A stretch of DNA of 19,296 nt from Thermoplasmata archaeon. Lineage in GTDB: Archaea > Thermoplasmatota > Thermoplasmata > Thermoplasmatales > Thermoplasmataceae. A program made the position numbers and the translations under genes. The stretch lies in contig JAJZZQ010000017.1 in NCBI GenBank assembly GCA_021797525.1, forward strand, positions 1 through 19,296. Reading direction: 5' to 3'. Positions 1-6,849 of the stretch are shown here, in pieces (within the stretch, counting starts at the first letter, position 1; the number at the start of each line of letters is the position of its first letter). The notes beneath the pieces were generated by a model. The model was not told the origin of the DNA. It searched no databases and saw nothing but the letters and a program-made list of their open reading frames with translations.

Positions 1-920
1 ACAACGACAGACATGCCGTCGCCCTTCATGAGGTCAAGGCGGTGTTGTGGTCTGTCAGGGGCATCAATCAATATAATCGGCAGTTCCGGGGAGGACCATA
101 GTTTTTGCACTTTCTTAGTACCCCTGAAGTTTCGAAGTGCGTTCCTGACATCCTCTATTTCTGGTCTTGATTTGAATTTGATAAATACATTCTCCATATG
201 GCCATCAGGTACTGGAATTCTTGCGCATTTTGCTTCTATGCACATTCCAGAGAGCATTAAATGACCTTCCGCGTTTAAAGTTCCAAGTATCTTGACGGAC
301 TCTGATTTGATCTTCTGCTCTTCGCCCTCAATATAAGGAATTACATTGCCTGAAGCATCAAGTGATGAGACTCCAGGGTAACCGGCACCGCTGAGAGCCT
401 GCATTGTCGATACTATTACTTGCGATATACCAAACGGCTCCAGAGCTTTCAGGGGTATTGCAAGCTGCGTTGTGGAACAGTTTGGGTCTGCAGATATGAA
501 ACCTGCTTTCCCATGTTTTCTCTGCTCATTAATAAGAGTAAGGTGCTCAGGGTTAACTTCCGGAATAATAAGTGGTACATCAGAATCCAGCCTGTGTGGA
601 CTTGACTTTGTTATGAGGGGAAACTTTTTGGAAAGTGTTTCCTCAAGCCCACCCATATTTGATGGAAGTGCACTGAAAATCAGATCAATGTCATCTCTCT
701 GCATAATTTCTTCGTCTGCCTCTTCAATGCTCATGTCACCAAATTCTTCAACATCATCGGTCAATTTGAAGCCAGCAGACTCTTTCAGATTTTTTCCTTT
801 TGAAAGGCTTGAGGCAAAAAGCCCAGTCACTTCAAAATTAGGGTGGTTCTTCAGCATTCTCAAATATTGCTGGCCAACAATTCCAGTTGCTCCAAGGATT
901 GCTGCTTTCAATCTGCTCAA
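1..920 (-). CDS. asd: Aspartate-semialdehyde dehydrogenase, C-terminus cut by window edge
   Basis: Reduces aspartyl-4-phosphate to aspartate semialdehyde with NADPH, the branch point for lysine, threonine and methionine. About 306 residues are visible and the last roughly 40-50 lie beyond the left edge. The N-terminal Rossmann motif GATGIVGQ is at residues 9-16. The active-site Cys is residue 148 in DPNCSTTQL, and the later RIPVPDGHMENV segment carries the catalytic His. These features fit the archaeal/fungal branch of the family. I choose TTG at 920 as the start: an in-frame TAG lies two codons upstream, GGTGAT (a good Shine-Dalgarno) sits 5 nt before it, and its TTGA overlaps the TGA of aspartate kinase. 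A second TTG at 911 is possible but has poorer spacing. It is co-transcribed with and probably translationally coupled to lysC. Family assignment is secure. Confidence 0.95.
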   Translation of the reverse strand, partial: MSRLKAAILGATGIVGQQYLRMLKNHPNFEVTGLFASSLSKGKNLKESAGFKLTDDVEEFGDMSIEEADEEIMQRDDIDLIFSALPSNMGGLEETLSKKFPLITKSSPHRLDSDVPLIIPEVNPEHLTLINEQRKHGKAGFISADPNCSTTQLAIPLKALEPFGISQVIVSTMQALSGAGYPGVSSLDASGNVIPYIEGEEQKIKSESVKILGTLNAEGHLMLSGMCIEAKCARIPVPDGHMENVFIKFKSRPEIEDVRNALRNFRGTKKVQKLWSSPELPIILIDAPDRPQHRLDLMKGDGMSVV

Positions 921-2041
921 CTTCTATCACCCGAGAAAAGATCTCTGTGCAGTTCATTAGCAATTTTGCGACACTCAGAATAAGAGCTCCTGAAACTTAT
1001 CATACCATTTTCCTGAGCCAGTTTTCCAGAAATGCCTGAACCTATCATTTCAAAAAAATTCCTCACCCTGGATGAAATGGAGTTTAGGAATTCAGGCTCT
1101 CCACCAGTTAAAACATATATTCCGGCGTCCTCATTTTCCAGATAATTTTCATAGTTTCTATCTTCATCAGAATTTTTACTGATCACTATGGACAGGCAAT
1201 TGACACTAAAGTTTACCACTTCTGTGGTGGTCTCCAAATTAGAGTCAATACCCCTAATTCTTACTCTGGTTAATTCCAGATCAACATATTCAAGGGAAAG
1301 TGGATGTAGTATCCTGGAACCAATTGCGGTCATTTCACTTAGCATGGTCATGTTAATTGAGAAGATGGGCCGGGGAGACTCTACTATTTTGGGATCTCCG
1401 GTCATGACTGCACCAACATCTTTCCAGAATTCAAGTTCACTGGCTTCAAAGTAACCGGCAACAATGCCAGCAGTAAGATCTGAACCACCTCTGCTGAACG
1501 CCTTTATATTCCCTTCTTTGTCTCTCCCATAGAATCCGGGTACGATCCTTACTGGTGTACTTTCAAGTAGTTTAAAGTCTGAATAATTACTTGGAGAATA
1601 TGAAGTAAGCTTTTCATTTCCTTCATAATAGATAATATCTCCGGGATCAATGATTGTACTTCTTATACCAAGGTTCCCAAGTAAGGAATGAAGGCATAGT
1701 GATGAAAGTCTCTCACCAATAGTGATTAGCTGGTCTATGCTAATTTCCTTAATTTTTCCACAAAGTATATCCTCAAATTTACCAGGATCCCATTTTAACT
1801 TTGGAAAAATTGGGTACATGTCAACGATTTCAAGAATTGATCTGAGTGCTTCCTTGTTAGAATTTCTCGATATTTCAATAAGCCTGTCTGTAACTCCTTT
1901 CATGGCGGAAATAACCACGATTATTTCCTGATTTTTATAAGACTCATCTCTGATTTTCAATGCAACATTCAGGAATTCATCACTATTTGAAAGAATGCTT
2001 CCTCCAACCTTAATTACTTTAATTGCAGATTTCTGAATCAT
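917..2041 (-). CDS. lysC: Aspartate kinase, short form
   Basis: Phosphorylates the beta-carboxyl of aspartate with ATP, the step before Asd. The amino-acid kinase domain is complete: KVGGSIL near residues 11-17, then RGGSDLTAGIVAG, EFWKDVGAVMTGDPKIV and ATGSRILHP-like (here AIGSRILHP) blocks typical of aspartokinases. At 374 residues it is shorter than the usual 440-470. After the kinase domain only one ACT-like unit is recognisable, around residues 310-372 (YVLTGGEPEFLNSISSRVRNF, read in two pieces), resembling the C-terminal ACT2. The ACT1 unit appears reduced to a strand or two, so allosteric control by lysine or threonine may differ from longer enzymes; that is inference. The ATG at 2041 has no Shine-Dalgarno and a TATA-like box lies about 30 bp upstream, pointing to a leaderless mRNA. 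Its stop overlaps the asd start. Confidence 0.94.
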   Translation of the reverse strand: MIQKSAIKVIKVGGSILSNSDEFLNVALKIRDESYKNQEIIVVISAMKGVTDRLIEISRNSNKEALRSILEIVDMYPIFPKLKWDPGKFEDILCGKIKEISIDQLITIGERLSSLCLHSLLGNLGIRSTIIDPGDIIYYEGNEKLTSYSPSNYSDFKLLESTPVRIVPGFYGRDKEGNIKAFSRGGSDLTAGIVAGYFEASELEFWKDVGAVMTGDPKIVESPRPIFSINMTMLSEMTAIGSRILHPLSLEYVDLELTRVRIRGIDSNLETTTEVVNFSVNCLSIVISKNSDEDRNYENYLENEDAGIYVLTGGEPEFLNSISSRVRNFFEMIGSGISGKLAQENGMISFRSSYSECRKIANELHRDLFSGDRS

Positions 2042-2048
2042 TTACTTT

Positions 2049-2078
2049 ATGACTGTGAGTGATGTCATATTTAAAAAA
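2049..2078 (-). promoter_or_regulatory. Promoter of lysC-asd with a small inverted repeat
   Basis: On the minus strand TTTAAATATG (about 2066-2075) is a good archaeal TATA box centred some 30 bp before the lysC ATG, placing the transcription start at or within a few bases of that ATG. Between the two lies an inverted repeat, ATGAC-N10-GTCAT (2049-2068), overlapping the edge of the TATA box. That is a usual position for a repressor site, but the arms are only 5 nt. Confidence 0.5.
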
Positions 2079-2115
2079 ATTACCATTACTCATACATATT
2101 AAAAATTATTACGGA

Positions 2116-2131
2116 TAATAAAAAGAAAATT
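2116..2131 (-). terminator. T-rich terminator after the UPF0173 gene
   Basis: Directly after the TAA of the UPF0173 gene the minus strand reads TTTTCTTTTTATT. A T-rich tract without a strong hairpin is a common archaeal termination signal. It lies before the lysC promoter, so the two minus-strand genes probably form separate units. Confidence 0.45.
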
Positions 2132-2789
2132 AGAGTGAAAGCTCCTGCCCTGGTTCAAGCACCTTAACCTCAGTATTTTTCTGAACCATTTCCTTGAATT
2201 TTTTAGGGTCCTGCCTTATGGGTGGGAAGGTGTTGAAGTGCATTGGAACAGTTATCTTTGCTCCAATAAGCTCCGCGGCATACTTTGCCTCAAGTGGGCT
2301 CATGGTGAAGAAGCCACCAATTGGAAGAAGGGCAATGTCTGGTTTGTAAATCTCTCCTATAAATTTCATATCGCCAAAAAGGGCAGTATCCCCTGCATGA
2401 TAAATGGTCTTCCCATCTCCAGTTACTACAAATCCCGCTTCGTTTCCACTGTGCACAGCGGCGGTCATACCAATCTTAATCCCGTCAAATTCTGTCTGGC
2501 TTCCCTTATTCATGCCGATGAAGTTGTCGTCAGCTAAGCCTGCATCCTTTCCCATCTGGGAAAGTTCAAACATGCCAACGATTTTTGCTCCAGTTTTCTT
2601 AGATATCTCGAAGGCGTCACCAAGATGATCAAAGTGGTTATGAGTAACCAGAACAAAATCGACCTTCCCAAGCTGATCCAGCTTTATTGCAGCATTTGGG
2701 TTCTGAGAAATGAAAGGATCTATTACGATTCTCTTTTTGCTGAATTCAACAAGAAATGCTGCGTGCCCTAACCATTTTACCTTTACCAT
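2130..2789 (-). CDS. UPF0173 metal-dependent hydrolase (metallo-beta-lactamase fold)
   Basis: A 219-residue stand-alone metallo-beta-lactamase-fold protein of the UPF0173 (YtkL-like) family, found widely in archaea and Firmicutes and related to UlaG-type lactonases. All metal ligands are visible: the H-x-H-x-D-H motif is H50, H52, D54 and H55 in THNHFDHLGD, followed by H113 (AVHSG), D134 (HAGDTALF) and H184 (PMHF). The fold begins at once with WLGHAAFLVE and RIVIDPFI, so no extra domain is present. The substrate is not known for the family and the neighbours do not reveal it. It has its own promoter and a T-rich tail, so it looks monocistronic. The ATG at 2789 lacks a Shine-Dalgarno, consistent with leaderless translation. 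Confidence 0.93.
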   Translation of the reverse strand: MVKVKWLGHAAFLVEFSKKRIVIDPFISQNPNAAIKLDQLGKVDFVLVTHNHFDHLGDAFEISKKTGAKIVGMFELSQMGKDAGLADDNFIGMNKGSQTEFDGIKIGMTAAVHSGNEAGFVVTGDGKTIYHAGDTALFGDMKFIGEIYKPDIALLPIGGFFTMSPLEAKYAAELIGAKITVPMHFNTFPPIRQDPKKFKEMVQKNTEVKVLEPGQELSL

Positions 2790-2807
2790 ATTTATCTAAC
2801 ACTCATG

Positions 2808-2826
2808 GAATCTTTATTATTAATTC
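2808..2826 (-). promoter_or_regulatory. Promoter of the UPF0173 gene
   Basis: The minus strand reads TTAATAATAAAG about 25-35 bp before the ATG at 2789, an acceptable TATA-like element. The predicted transcript would begin almost at the start codon. Confidence 0.4.
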
Positions 2827-3085
2827 TTAACCAAAACAATACATAGATATGAATCAGGATAAAAGGTCAGTTTCAATGCATTTCGATAAGCAGGAATGAC
2901 CTTGTTTGTCAGTTAGATTTCGCGCTAGATAATGATGAGAGGGCTATTTCAATCCCTTGCATGGTTGCATTCAGCTTTTCATAAATTCTCAGAATTCAGA
3001 AGAATAATAGAAGCCAAAAAAGCATCTTCACTGTGTTAAACAAAACTAAAGGGCAAATTCAGAATTTTAAATTTTACTGATTGAA
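2827..3085. other. Intergenic stretch without a recognised gene, holding two related dyads
   Basis: The 336-bp gap between the divergent UPF0173 and ABC genes contains no ORF beyond about 20 codons and no tRNA-like fold that I can see. It has two small palindromes of similar sequence, AATTCT-C-AGAATT (2984-2996) and AAATTC-A-GAATTT (3055-3067). The second lies about 20 bp before the TATA box of the ABC operon. The rest looks like plain AT-rich spacer. Confidence 0.5.
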
Positions 3086-3087
3086 TA

Positions 3088-3112
3088 TCTTTATAATCCC
3101 ATACATGTTTAG
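3088..3112 (+). promoter_or_regulatory. Promoter of the ABC transporter operon
   Basis: TTTATAAT at 3090-3097 is a near-ideal archaeal TATA box centred 32 bp before the GTG start at 3126, so transcription should begin a few bases before or at that codon. The octamer CATGTTTA (3104-3111) follows the box. It matches one arm of the palindrome at 5584-5601. Confidence 0.6.
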
Positions 3113-3125
3113 ATTATAGATCAAT

Positions 3126-3899
3126 GTGAAAGAACTTTCCATAGTAGTACGATCGCTCTTCAAAAGCTATGGAGACATTAAAGCCCTAAACGGGATAGAT
3201 CTCGAAATAGAAAAAGGAGAGATATTTGGTATACTGGGGCCGAACGGTTCAGGAAAGACAACATTGCTGAAGATCCTTTGTTCGCTTCTGGACTACGACT
3301 CAGGTTATGTAAATGTTTCCGGAAAAAACGTAGAAAATAACTCATTTGAACTGAAGAAGACTATAGGGTATGTGCCAGAAACACCCGTTCTTTATGAATC
3401 TCTTACCCCAATGGAATATCTGAGCTTCATTGGCGGAGTAAGAAGGATAAACTCAGCTGTTCTAAGAAGAAGAATAGATGGTTTTGCCAGTGCTTTCGAG
3501 CTTGGAGACTTAATGAATAGCCTGATCGGTTCACTTTCCTTTGGGACAAAACAAAAAGTAGGAATAATTGGAGCTCTCCTCCATAATCCGTCTCTTATTA
3601 TTCTTGATGAAGCAATGAATGGGCTTGACCCGGGTTCATCAAGGGTTCTGAAAGATCTTCTGGCAGATTATGCAAATCAAGGAAAAACAATTATTTTTTC
3701 CACACACATTCTGGAAGTGGCAGAAGGAGTCTGTTCAAGGTTGGCCATAATCTATAGGGGAAGGATAATAGATTCAGGCACTCCTGATGAGTTCAGAACC
3801 AGGTCAGGGGGAAAGAGGTTTGAGGATATATTCCTGGAGGAGACCGGTAGCAGAGACCTTAAGATGGTGGTAAGGGCAATAAGAGATTCGATGAGTTGA
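3126..3899 (+). CDS. ABC transporter ATP-binding protein (ABC-2 exporter type)
   Basis: A 257-residue nucleotide-binding subunit that should power the membrane protein encoded next. Walker A is GPNGSGKTT at residues 38-46, Walker B LIILDEA at 157-163, and the switch His is H194 in STHILE. The signature reads LSFGTKQK (137-144) in place of LSGGQ. The Q-loop position holds Glu (GYVPET), as in many NatA/EcsA-like exporters. About 45 residues follow the ATPase core, as usual in this group. The only sensible start is GTG at 3126, because the ATG one base earlier in another frame meets TGA at once. The TATA spacing fits a leaderless transcript. The stop TGA overlaps the next start by one base. The substrate is unknown: efflux of a drug, lipid or peptide are all possible. 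Confidence 0.92.
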   Translation: MKELSIVVRSLFKSYGDIKALNGIDLEIEKGEIFGILGPNGSGKTTLLKILCSLLDYDSGYVNVSGKNVENNSFELKKTIGYVPETPVLYESLTPMEYLSFIGGVRRINSAVLRRRIDGFASAFELGDLMNSLIGSLSFGTKQKVGIIGALLHNPSLIILDEAMNGLDPGSSRVLKDLLADYANQGKTIIFSTHILEVAEGVCSRLAIIYRGRIIDSGTPDEFRTRSGGKRFEDIFLEETGSRDLKMVVRAIRDSMS

Positions 3900-5518
3900 T
3901 GAACAGACAAGACTTGATGGTAAGCAAACTCCTGGTTATAGAGGAACGTTATCTTGCACTTAAAGACCTCCCCAAATTCAAGAAAAAGACAGGTGGGATA
4001 CCGGAAAAAGAGATAAGGTATGTGGAACACCAGATATTTCTTGGGTACAACATATCTGCTATCTCGATGGTGGGATTTGCAATGTTGCTTACCTTTACCC
4101 AGCTTTTGCTGCCTTATCCTCTCGCCCACATACAGACATTGTCGATAATTCTATATGTCTATATTTTCCTGGTAAGCCTGTACAGTATCCTGATCCACAC
4201 AAATACAATCAGTACTTACAGGCTAGCGGAGCCCCTGAGGGTGCTTCCAACTGACATAGGCAAGAAATCAATTCCACTTTCATGGTTTATTTTTACAGGT
4301 TCTTCCAGCATCTTTGTCATTATACCCCCTCTTATAGCCTATGTCTACTATACTGGCATCTTTTATTCAATCATTATTGGCCTTGCCTGGGCATTTATAA
4401 TGCTTGCTCTGGGTTATATTGCCGGAGTAACACTGGCGTTCCTGATCCAGGGCAGCAGCAAAAAGAAGAGGTTGATTAAGGAGGGTCCTCTTTCAAACAT
4501 TCTGAGGTTGCTTTCAATAATATCTATTTTCGCACTATTCGAGATAGCCGTTCAGTTACCTCAAGAAATACCCATTCTTCCTCTTATCACCGGGAAAATC
4601 TGGTATTTCTTTATTCCAGTTCTGGGGGTAGCGTATTCAGTATTCAACATAGGACAGCCTTCTCTTTATTCAATTTACATGCTTATCTCGATATTCCTGA
4701 ATGGCATAATCTCCATTTTCCTTTACATTTATGTGAACGACAGAGCTCTAGATACAGTAACAAGAGGAGATACAACCACTCTGTCATCGCCAAATGTTTC
4801 CGGAAGCGGGCAGCGCAGAACAGAAAGAGGATTTTTTGGAGCCCTTATATGGAAAGATCTTAGAAATATGTTAAGAAATCCTCAGAATATGCTCATGATA
4901 TTGATTCCTGCATTCCTTGTTCTTCCCACACTTATCTCAGTGTTCTTCTTCTCTTCAGGAATCAGGTATGATTCGATTATAATTTATTATTCAATGCTAG
5001 CCATAGTCGTTCTATCGTCTGCCTTCTACTCACTGATATTACTCGTCTCAGAAGGAAATGGTATTAGGCTGCTGCAGATACTTCCTGTAGGCTTAAAGGA
5101 CCTGGCATTTTCAAAATGCTTCGTCGGCTGCTTGATGTTTGCTTTCATAATGGCTCCAATCACAATTATCCTGTTTATACAACTGCATTCAAGTATTATC
5201 GTCCTAGTTATATTTCCTTTGAGCATGTTCATAGGTTTTCTGTACACTTCTATGTACAACATAAGAAGGCTTCTAAGGAAAGTCCCTAACGGCTCTTCCA
5301 CATTGAATTATTATTCCTTCGGTGGAACTGTTGAGCTGATGGTACTTTTTGCTATTACAGCATCAATGGTCGGATTGCCAGCTGCCGCTTCAAATGCACT
5401 CAGTTATGTTATCCATGTTTCAATTATTTCCGGTCAGTCAATGTTCTTCATTTTAACTCTTTTAATAAATTTGATACTGATGTTATTTGTCTTAAGGAAA
5501 GTCAGTCATACAATATGA
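3899..5518 (+). CDS. ABC-2 type transporter membrane subunit
   Basis: A 539-residue integral membrane protein, the presumed permease for the ATPase just upstream, whose TGA it overlaps by one base (TGATG). The first 50 residues are charged and cytoplasmic. I count about 12 or 13 hydrophobic segments in two blocks: roughly residues 52-75, 79-100, 130-185 (two or three), 200-222, 232-280 (two), then 330-355, 358-385, 405-455 (two), 480-505 and 510-536. A charged loop near 285-330 (with SGSGQRRTERG and WKDLRNMLRNPQ) separates the blocks. The WKDLRxxLRNP pattern is typical of ABC-2 permeases at the entry to a helical block, which suggests a fused two-half permease. A TTG one codon upstream (3896) would also be in frame, but the ATG is preferred. 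No clear terminator follows. Confidence 0.85.
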   Translation: MNRQDLMVSKLLVIEERYLALKDLPKFKKKTGGIPEKEIRYVEHQIFLGYNISAISMVGFAMLLTFTQLLLPYPLAHIQTLSIILYVYIFLVSLYSILIHTNTISTYRLAEPLRVLPTDIGKKSIPLSWFIFTGSSSIFVIIPPLIAYVYYTGIFYSIIIGLAWAFIMLALGYIAGVTLAFLIQGSSKKKRLIKEGPLSNILRLLSIISIFALFEIAVQLPQEIPILPLITGKIWYFFIPVLGVAYSVFNIGQPSLYSIYMLISIFLNGIISIFLYIYVNDRALDTVTRGDTTTLSSPNVSGSGQRRTERGFFGALIWKDLRNMLRNPQNMLMILIPAFLVLPTLISVFFFSSGIRYDSIIIYYSMLAIVVLSSAFYSLILLVSEGNGIRLLQILPVGLKDLAFSKCFVGCLMFAFIMAPITIILFIQLHSSIIVLVIFPLSMFIGFLYTSMYNIRRLLRKVPNGSSTLNYYSFGGTVELMVLFAITASMVGLPAAASNALSYVIHVSIISGQSMFFILTLLINLILMLFVLRKVSHTI

Positions 5519-5583
5519 CTTCCACTATGGATTTTCCGAAAGCCGATAGATTAGTAAGGTAAGTGATCGCAGAAAACTGATTT

Positions 5584-5606
5584 TAAACATGATCATGTTT
5601 ATAATA
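5584..5606. promoter_or_regulatory. 18-bp perfect palindrome abutting a TATA box
   Basis: TAAACATGATCATGTTTA at 5584-5601 is an unbroken 18-bp dyad. Its right end runs directly into TTTATAATA (5598-5606), a strong TATA-like element. A DNA-binding dimer sitting here would compete with or contact TBP, so this is a good operator candidate for the gene at 5676. A transcript from this TATA would start near 5629 with a leader of about 45 nt. An alternative TATA lies at 5630-5638. Confidence 0.55.
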
Positions 5607-5627
5607 TCTAATGGGAATATGTTATTT

Positions 5628-5668
5628 CAATAAATATACTCAAACCGGTAAATTCTCATATGGGGTGC
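5628..5668 (+). promoter_or_regulatory. Alternative TATA box and ribosome-binding site for the 5676 gene
   Basis: AATAAATAT (about 5629-5637) is a second TATA candidate, giving a start near 5660. GGGGTG (5662-5667) then lies 8 nt before the ATG at 5676 and can pair with the anti-Shine-Dalgarno sequence. This supports that ATG and makes the gene one of the few here with a leader. Confidence 0.4.
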
Positions 5669-5675
5669 AAGAATA

Positions 5676-6104
5676 ATGAGAAAATGGTTGGTTATTCAGG
5701 CAATCATTGTGATTGTGATAGTAATTTTTTCAACTATTTTGGTTCTCGGTTTCATGAGGGCAGAAGGAATTAGTTCCAACAGAACTTATTCAGTCGGTTC
5801 TCTTAACGCTGAAATAGTAATGGGTGGAAATATCTCATCAGTAACATTTGTGGGTTACGAAGGAAATGCAGGCTCTATCTATACCTATAAGATAGTTCTA
5901 TTCAACAGTGACCGCAACTCCCCAATTAACGTGACTTCAATAGAGACTACAACTACAGAATTCACAATTGTTAATACCACAGTACCCCTTCCTCTGAGCA
6001 TTCCAGGCGACAGTTATATCTACGTCTCCATAAACATAGGCAGCACCTATGCAGCTGCAGGATACACTGGAGATCTTGATCTTGTTATCACCGAAAAATC
6101 CTGA
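5676..6104 (+). CDS. Small membrane-anchored surface protein, unknown function
   Basis: I do not recognise this 142-residue protein. Residues 5-29 form one strongly hydrophobic helix after an N-terminal MRKW, so it is a signal anchor (or an uncleaved or late-cleaved signal) with the remainder outside. The outer part, residues 30-142, is rich in Ser, Thr, Val, Ile and Gly with alternating hydrophobic residues, suggesting a small beta-sandwich. It has four N-x-S/T sequons (NRT, NIS, NVT, NTT) and no cysteine. The ATG is supported by GGGGTG 8 nt upstream. It lies 157 bp after the ABC permease with its own promoter and operator-like palindrome, so it need not be part of the transporter. A pilin or archaellin is less likely, because no class III prepilin cleavage site is evident. 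Confidence 0.7.
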   Translation: MRKWLVIQAIIVIVIVIFSTILVLGFMRAEGISSNRTYSVGSLNAEIVMGGNISSVTFVGYEGNAGSIYTYKIVLFNSDRNSPINVTSIETTTTEFTIVNTTVPLPLSIPGDSYIYVSINIGSTYAAAGYTGDLDLVITEKS

Positions 6105-6111
6105 CAGAATA

Positions 6112-6123
6112 GGTTCTTTTTTC
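6112..6123 (+). terminator. T-rich terminator after the 5676 gene
   Basis: GGTTCTTTTTTC begins 8 nt after the stop codon, with a run of six T at 6117-6122 and no obvious hairpin. This is an archaeal-type oligo-T termination signal. Confidence 0.45.
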
Positions 6124-6196
6124 ATAAGCAATGGACGGAGGTTATACAGAGATTAACAATTTGGCAAACTGGAATTAAGTAGGACTTCCCTTTAGG

Positions 6197-6244
6197 AATT
6201 TAAATATAATCCTAGTGCATAGGGGTAGAGTAACCCGAGTGATA
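6197..6244 (+). promoter_or_regulatory. Promoter and ribosome-binding site of rpsB
   Basis: ATTTAAATATAAT (6198-6210) is a strong TATA box. Transcription should start near 6230. GAGTGAT (6238-6244) then lies just before ATG 6247 (and 6250) and resembles the GGTGAT core of the Shine-Dalgarno. A short dyad, CCTA-N5-TAGG (6211-6223), sits between the box and the predicted start. Confidence 0.55.
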
Positions 6245-6246
6245 GA

Positions 6247-6849
6247 ATGATGGAGGAAGAACTCTTACTTTCAGAGGAAGAATATCAGAAATCAGGTGTA
6301 CATATTGGTACCCAGATAAAGTCAAAAGATATGCAGGATTATATCTTCAAGATCAGGAATGACGGCCTTTACATTCTTGATATTAAGAAGACAAACCATT
6401 CTCTTATTGTGGCAAGTAAAATGCTTTCAAGGATCGATCCTTCCCAGATACTGGTTGTTGCCCAGAGGCAATATGCTTTTCGGCCAGTAATAAAATTCTC
6501 AGAGGTCCTTGGAACAAAATCAATAGTTGGAAGATTCATCCCCGGTACACTTACAAACCCTCAAATGAAAAACTACCTGGAGGCAAAGGTTGTTATGGTA
6601 ACAGACCCACTTGCTGACACTCAAGTTATGAAAGAGGCAAGGATGATAAGTGCACCTATAATAGCTCTCTGTGATGCAAATAATAAGACAGATTACGTTG
6701 ATCTTGTAATACCGACCAACAACAAGGGAAGAAGATCTCTGGCAGTAATATACTGGCTTCTTGCAAGGCAGACCCTGAAATTCAGAGGTTCTATAAAGGA
6801 TGATTCAGACTTCAAATACAGTGTGGACGATTTCGAAGCCCAGCTATGA
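6247..6849 (+). CDS. rpsB: 30S ribosomal protein S2 (archaeal uS2)
   Basis: Structural protein of the small ribosomal subunit, binding 16S rRNA near the head-platform junction. The 200-residue length is normal for archaeal uS2. Recognisable blocks are SGVHIGTQIKSKDM at the N-terminus, IRNDGLYILDIKKT, RFIPGTLTNPQ, VTDPLADTQVMKEA and VIPTNNKGRRSLAVIYWLLAR; the bacterial coiled-coil insertion is absent, as expected in archaea. Two ATG codons in tandem (6247, 6250) are both possible starts. In many archaea S2 sits in a cluster with L13, S9, RpoN, RpoK and enolase, but here it stands alone behind its own promoter. Its 3' end overlaps the convergent endA gene by 6 bp. Confidence 0.97.
   Translation: MMEEELLLSEEEYQKSGVHIGTQIKSKDMQDYIFKIRNDGLYILDIKKTNHSLIVASKMLSRIDPSQILVVAQRQYAFRPVIKFSEVLGTKSIVGRFIPGTLTNPQMKNYLEAKVVMVTDPLADTQVMKEARMISAPIIALCDANNKTDYVDLVIPTNNKGRRSLAVIYWLLARQTLKFRGSIKDDSDFKYSVDDFEAQL

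Noticed and set aside
13..960. Plus-strand ORFs opposite asd (13-264, 420-605, 472-960)
   Set aside because: They lie antisense to a clear aspartate-semialdehyde dehydrogenase, and their translations show no family motif.
2874..2930. Possible micro-ORFs in the UPF0173-ABC gap
   Set aside because: The longest I can read is about 16 codons, with no ribosome-binding site or TATA at a proper distance.
2790..3125. Possible tRNA or other structured RNA in the 336-bp gap
   Set aside because: I found no acceptor-stem pairing, T-loop GGTTCRA-type sequence or long hairpin; only short dyads are present.
3136..3899. LSFGT signature as a sign of an inactive ATPase
   Set aside because: Variants of LSGGQ are common among ABC-2 type ATPases. 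Walker A, Walker B, the catalytic Glu and the switch His are all intact.
3752..4129. Minus-strand ORF of 125 codons across the ABC ATPase-permease junction
   Set aside because: It is antisense to two genes with intact motifs and has no recognisable protein features.
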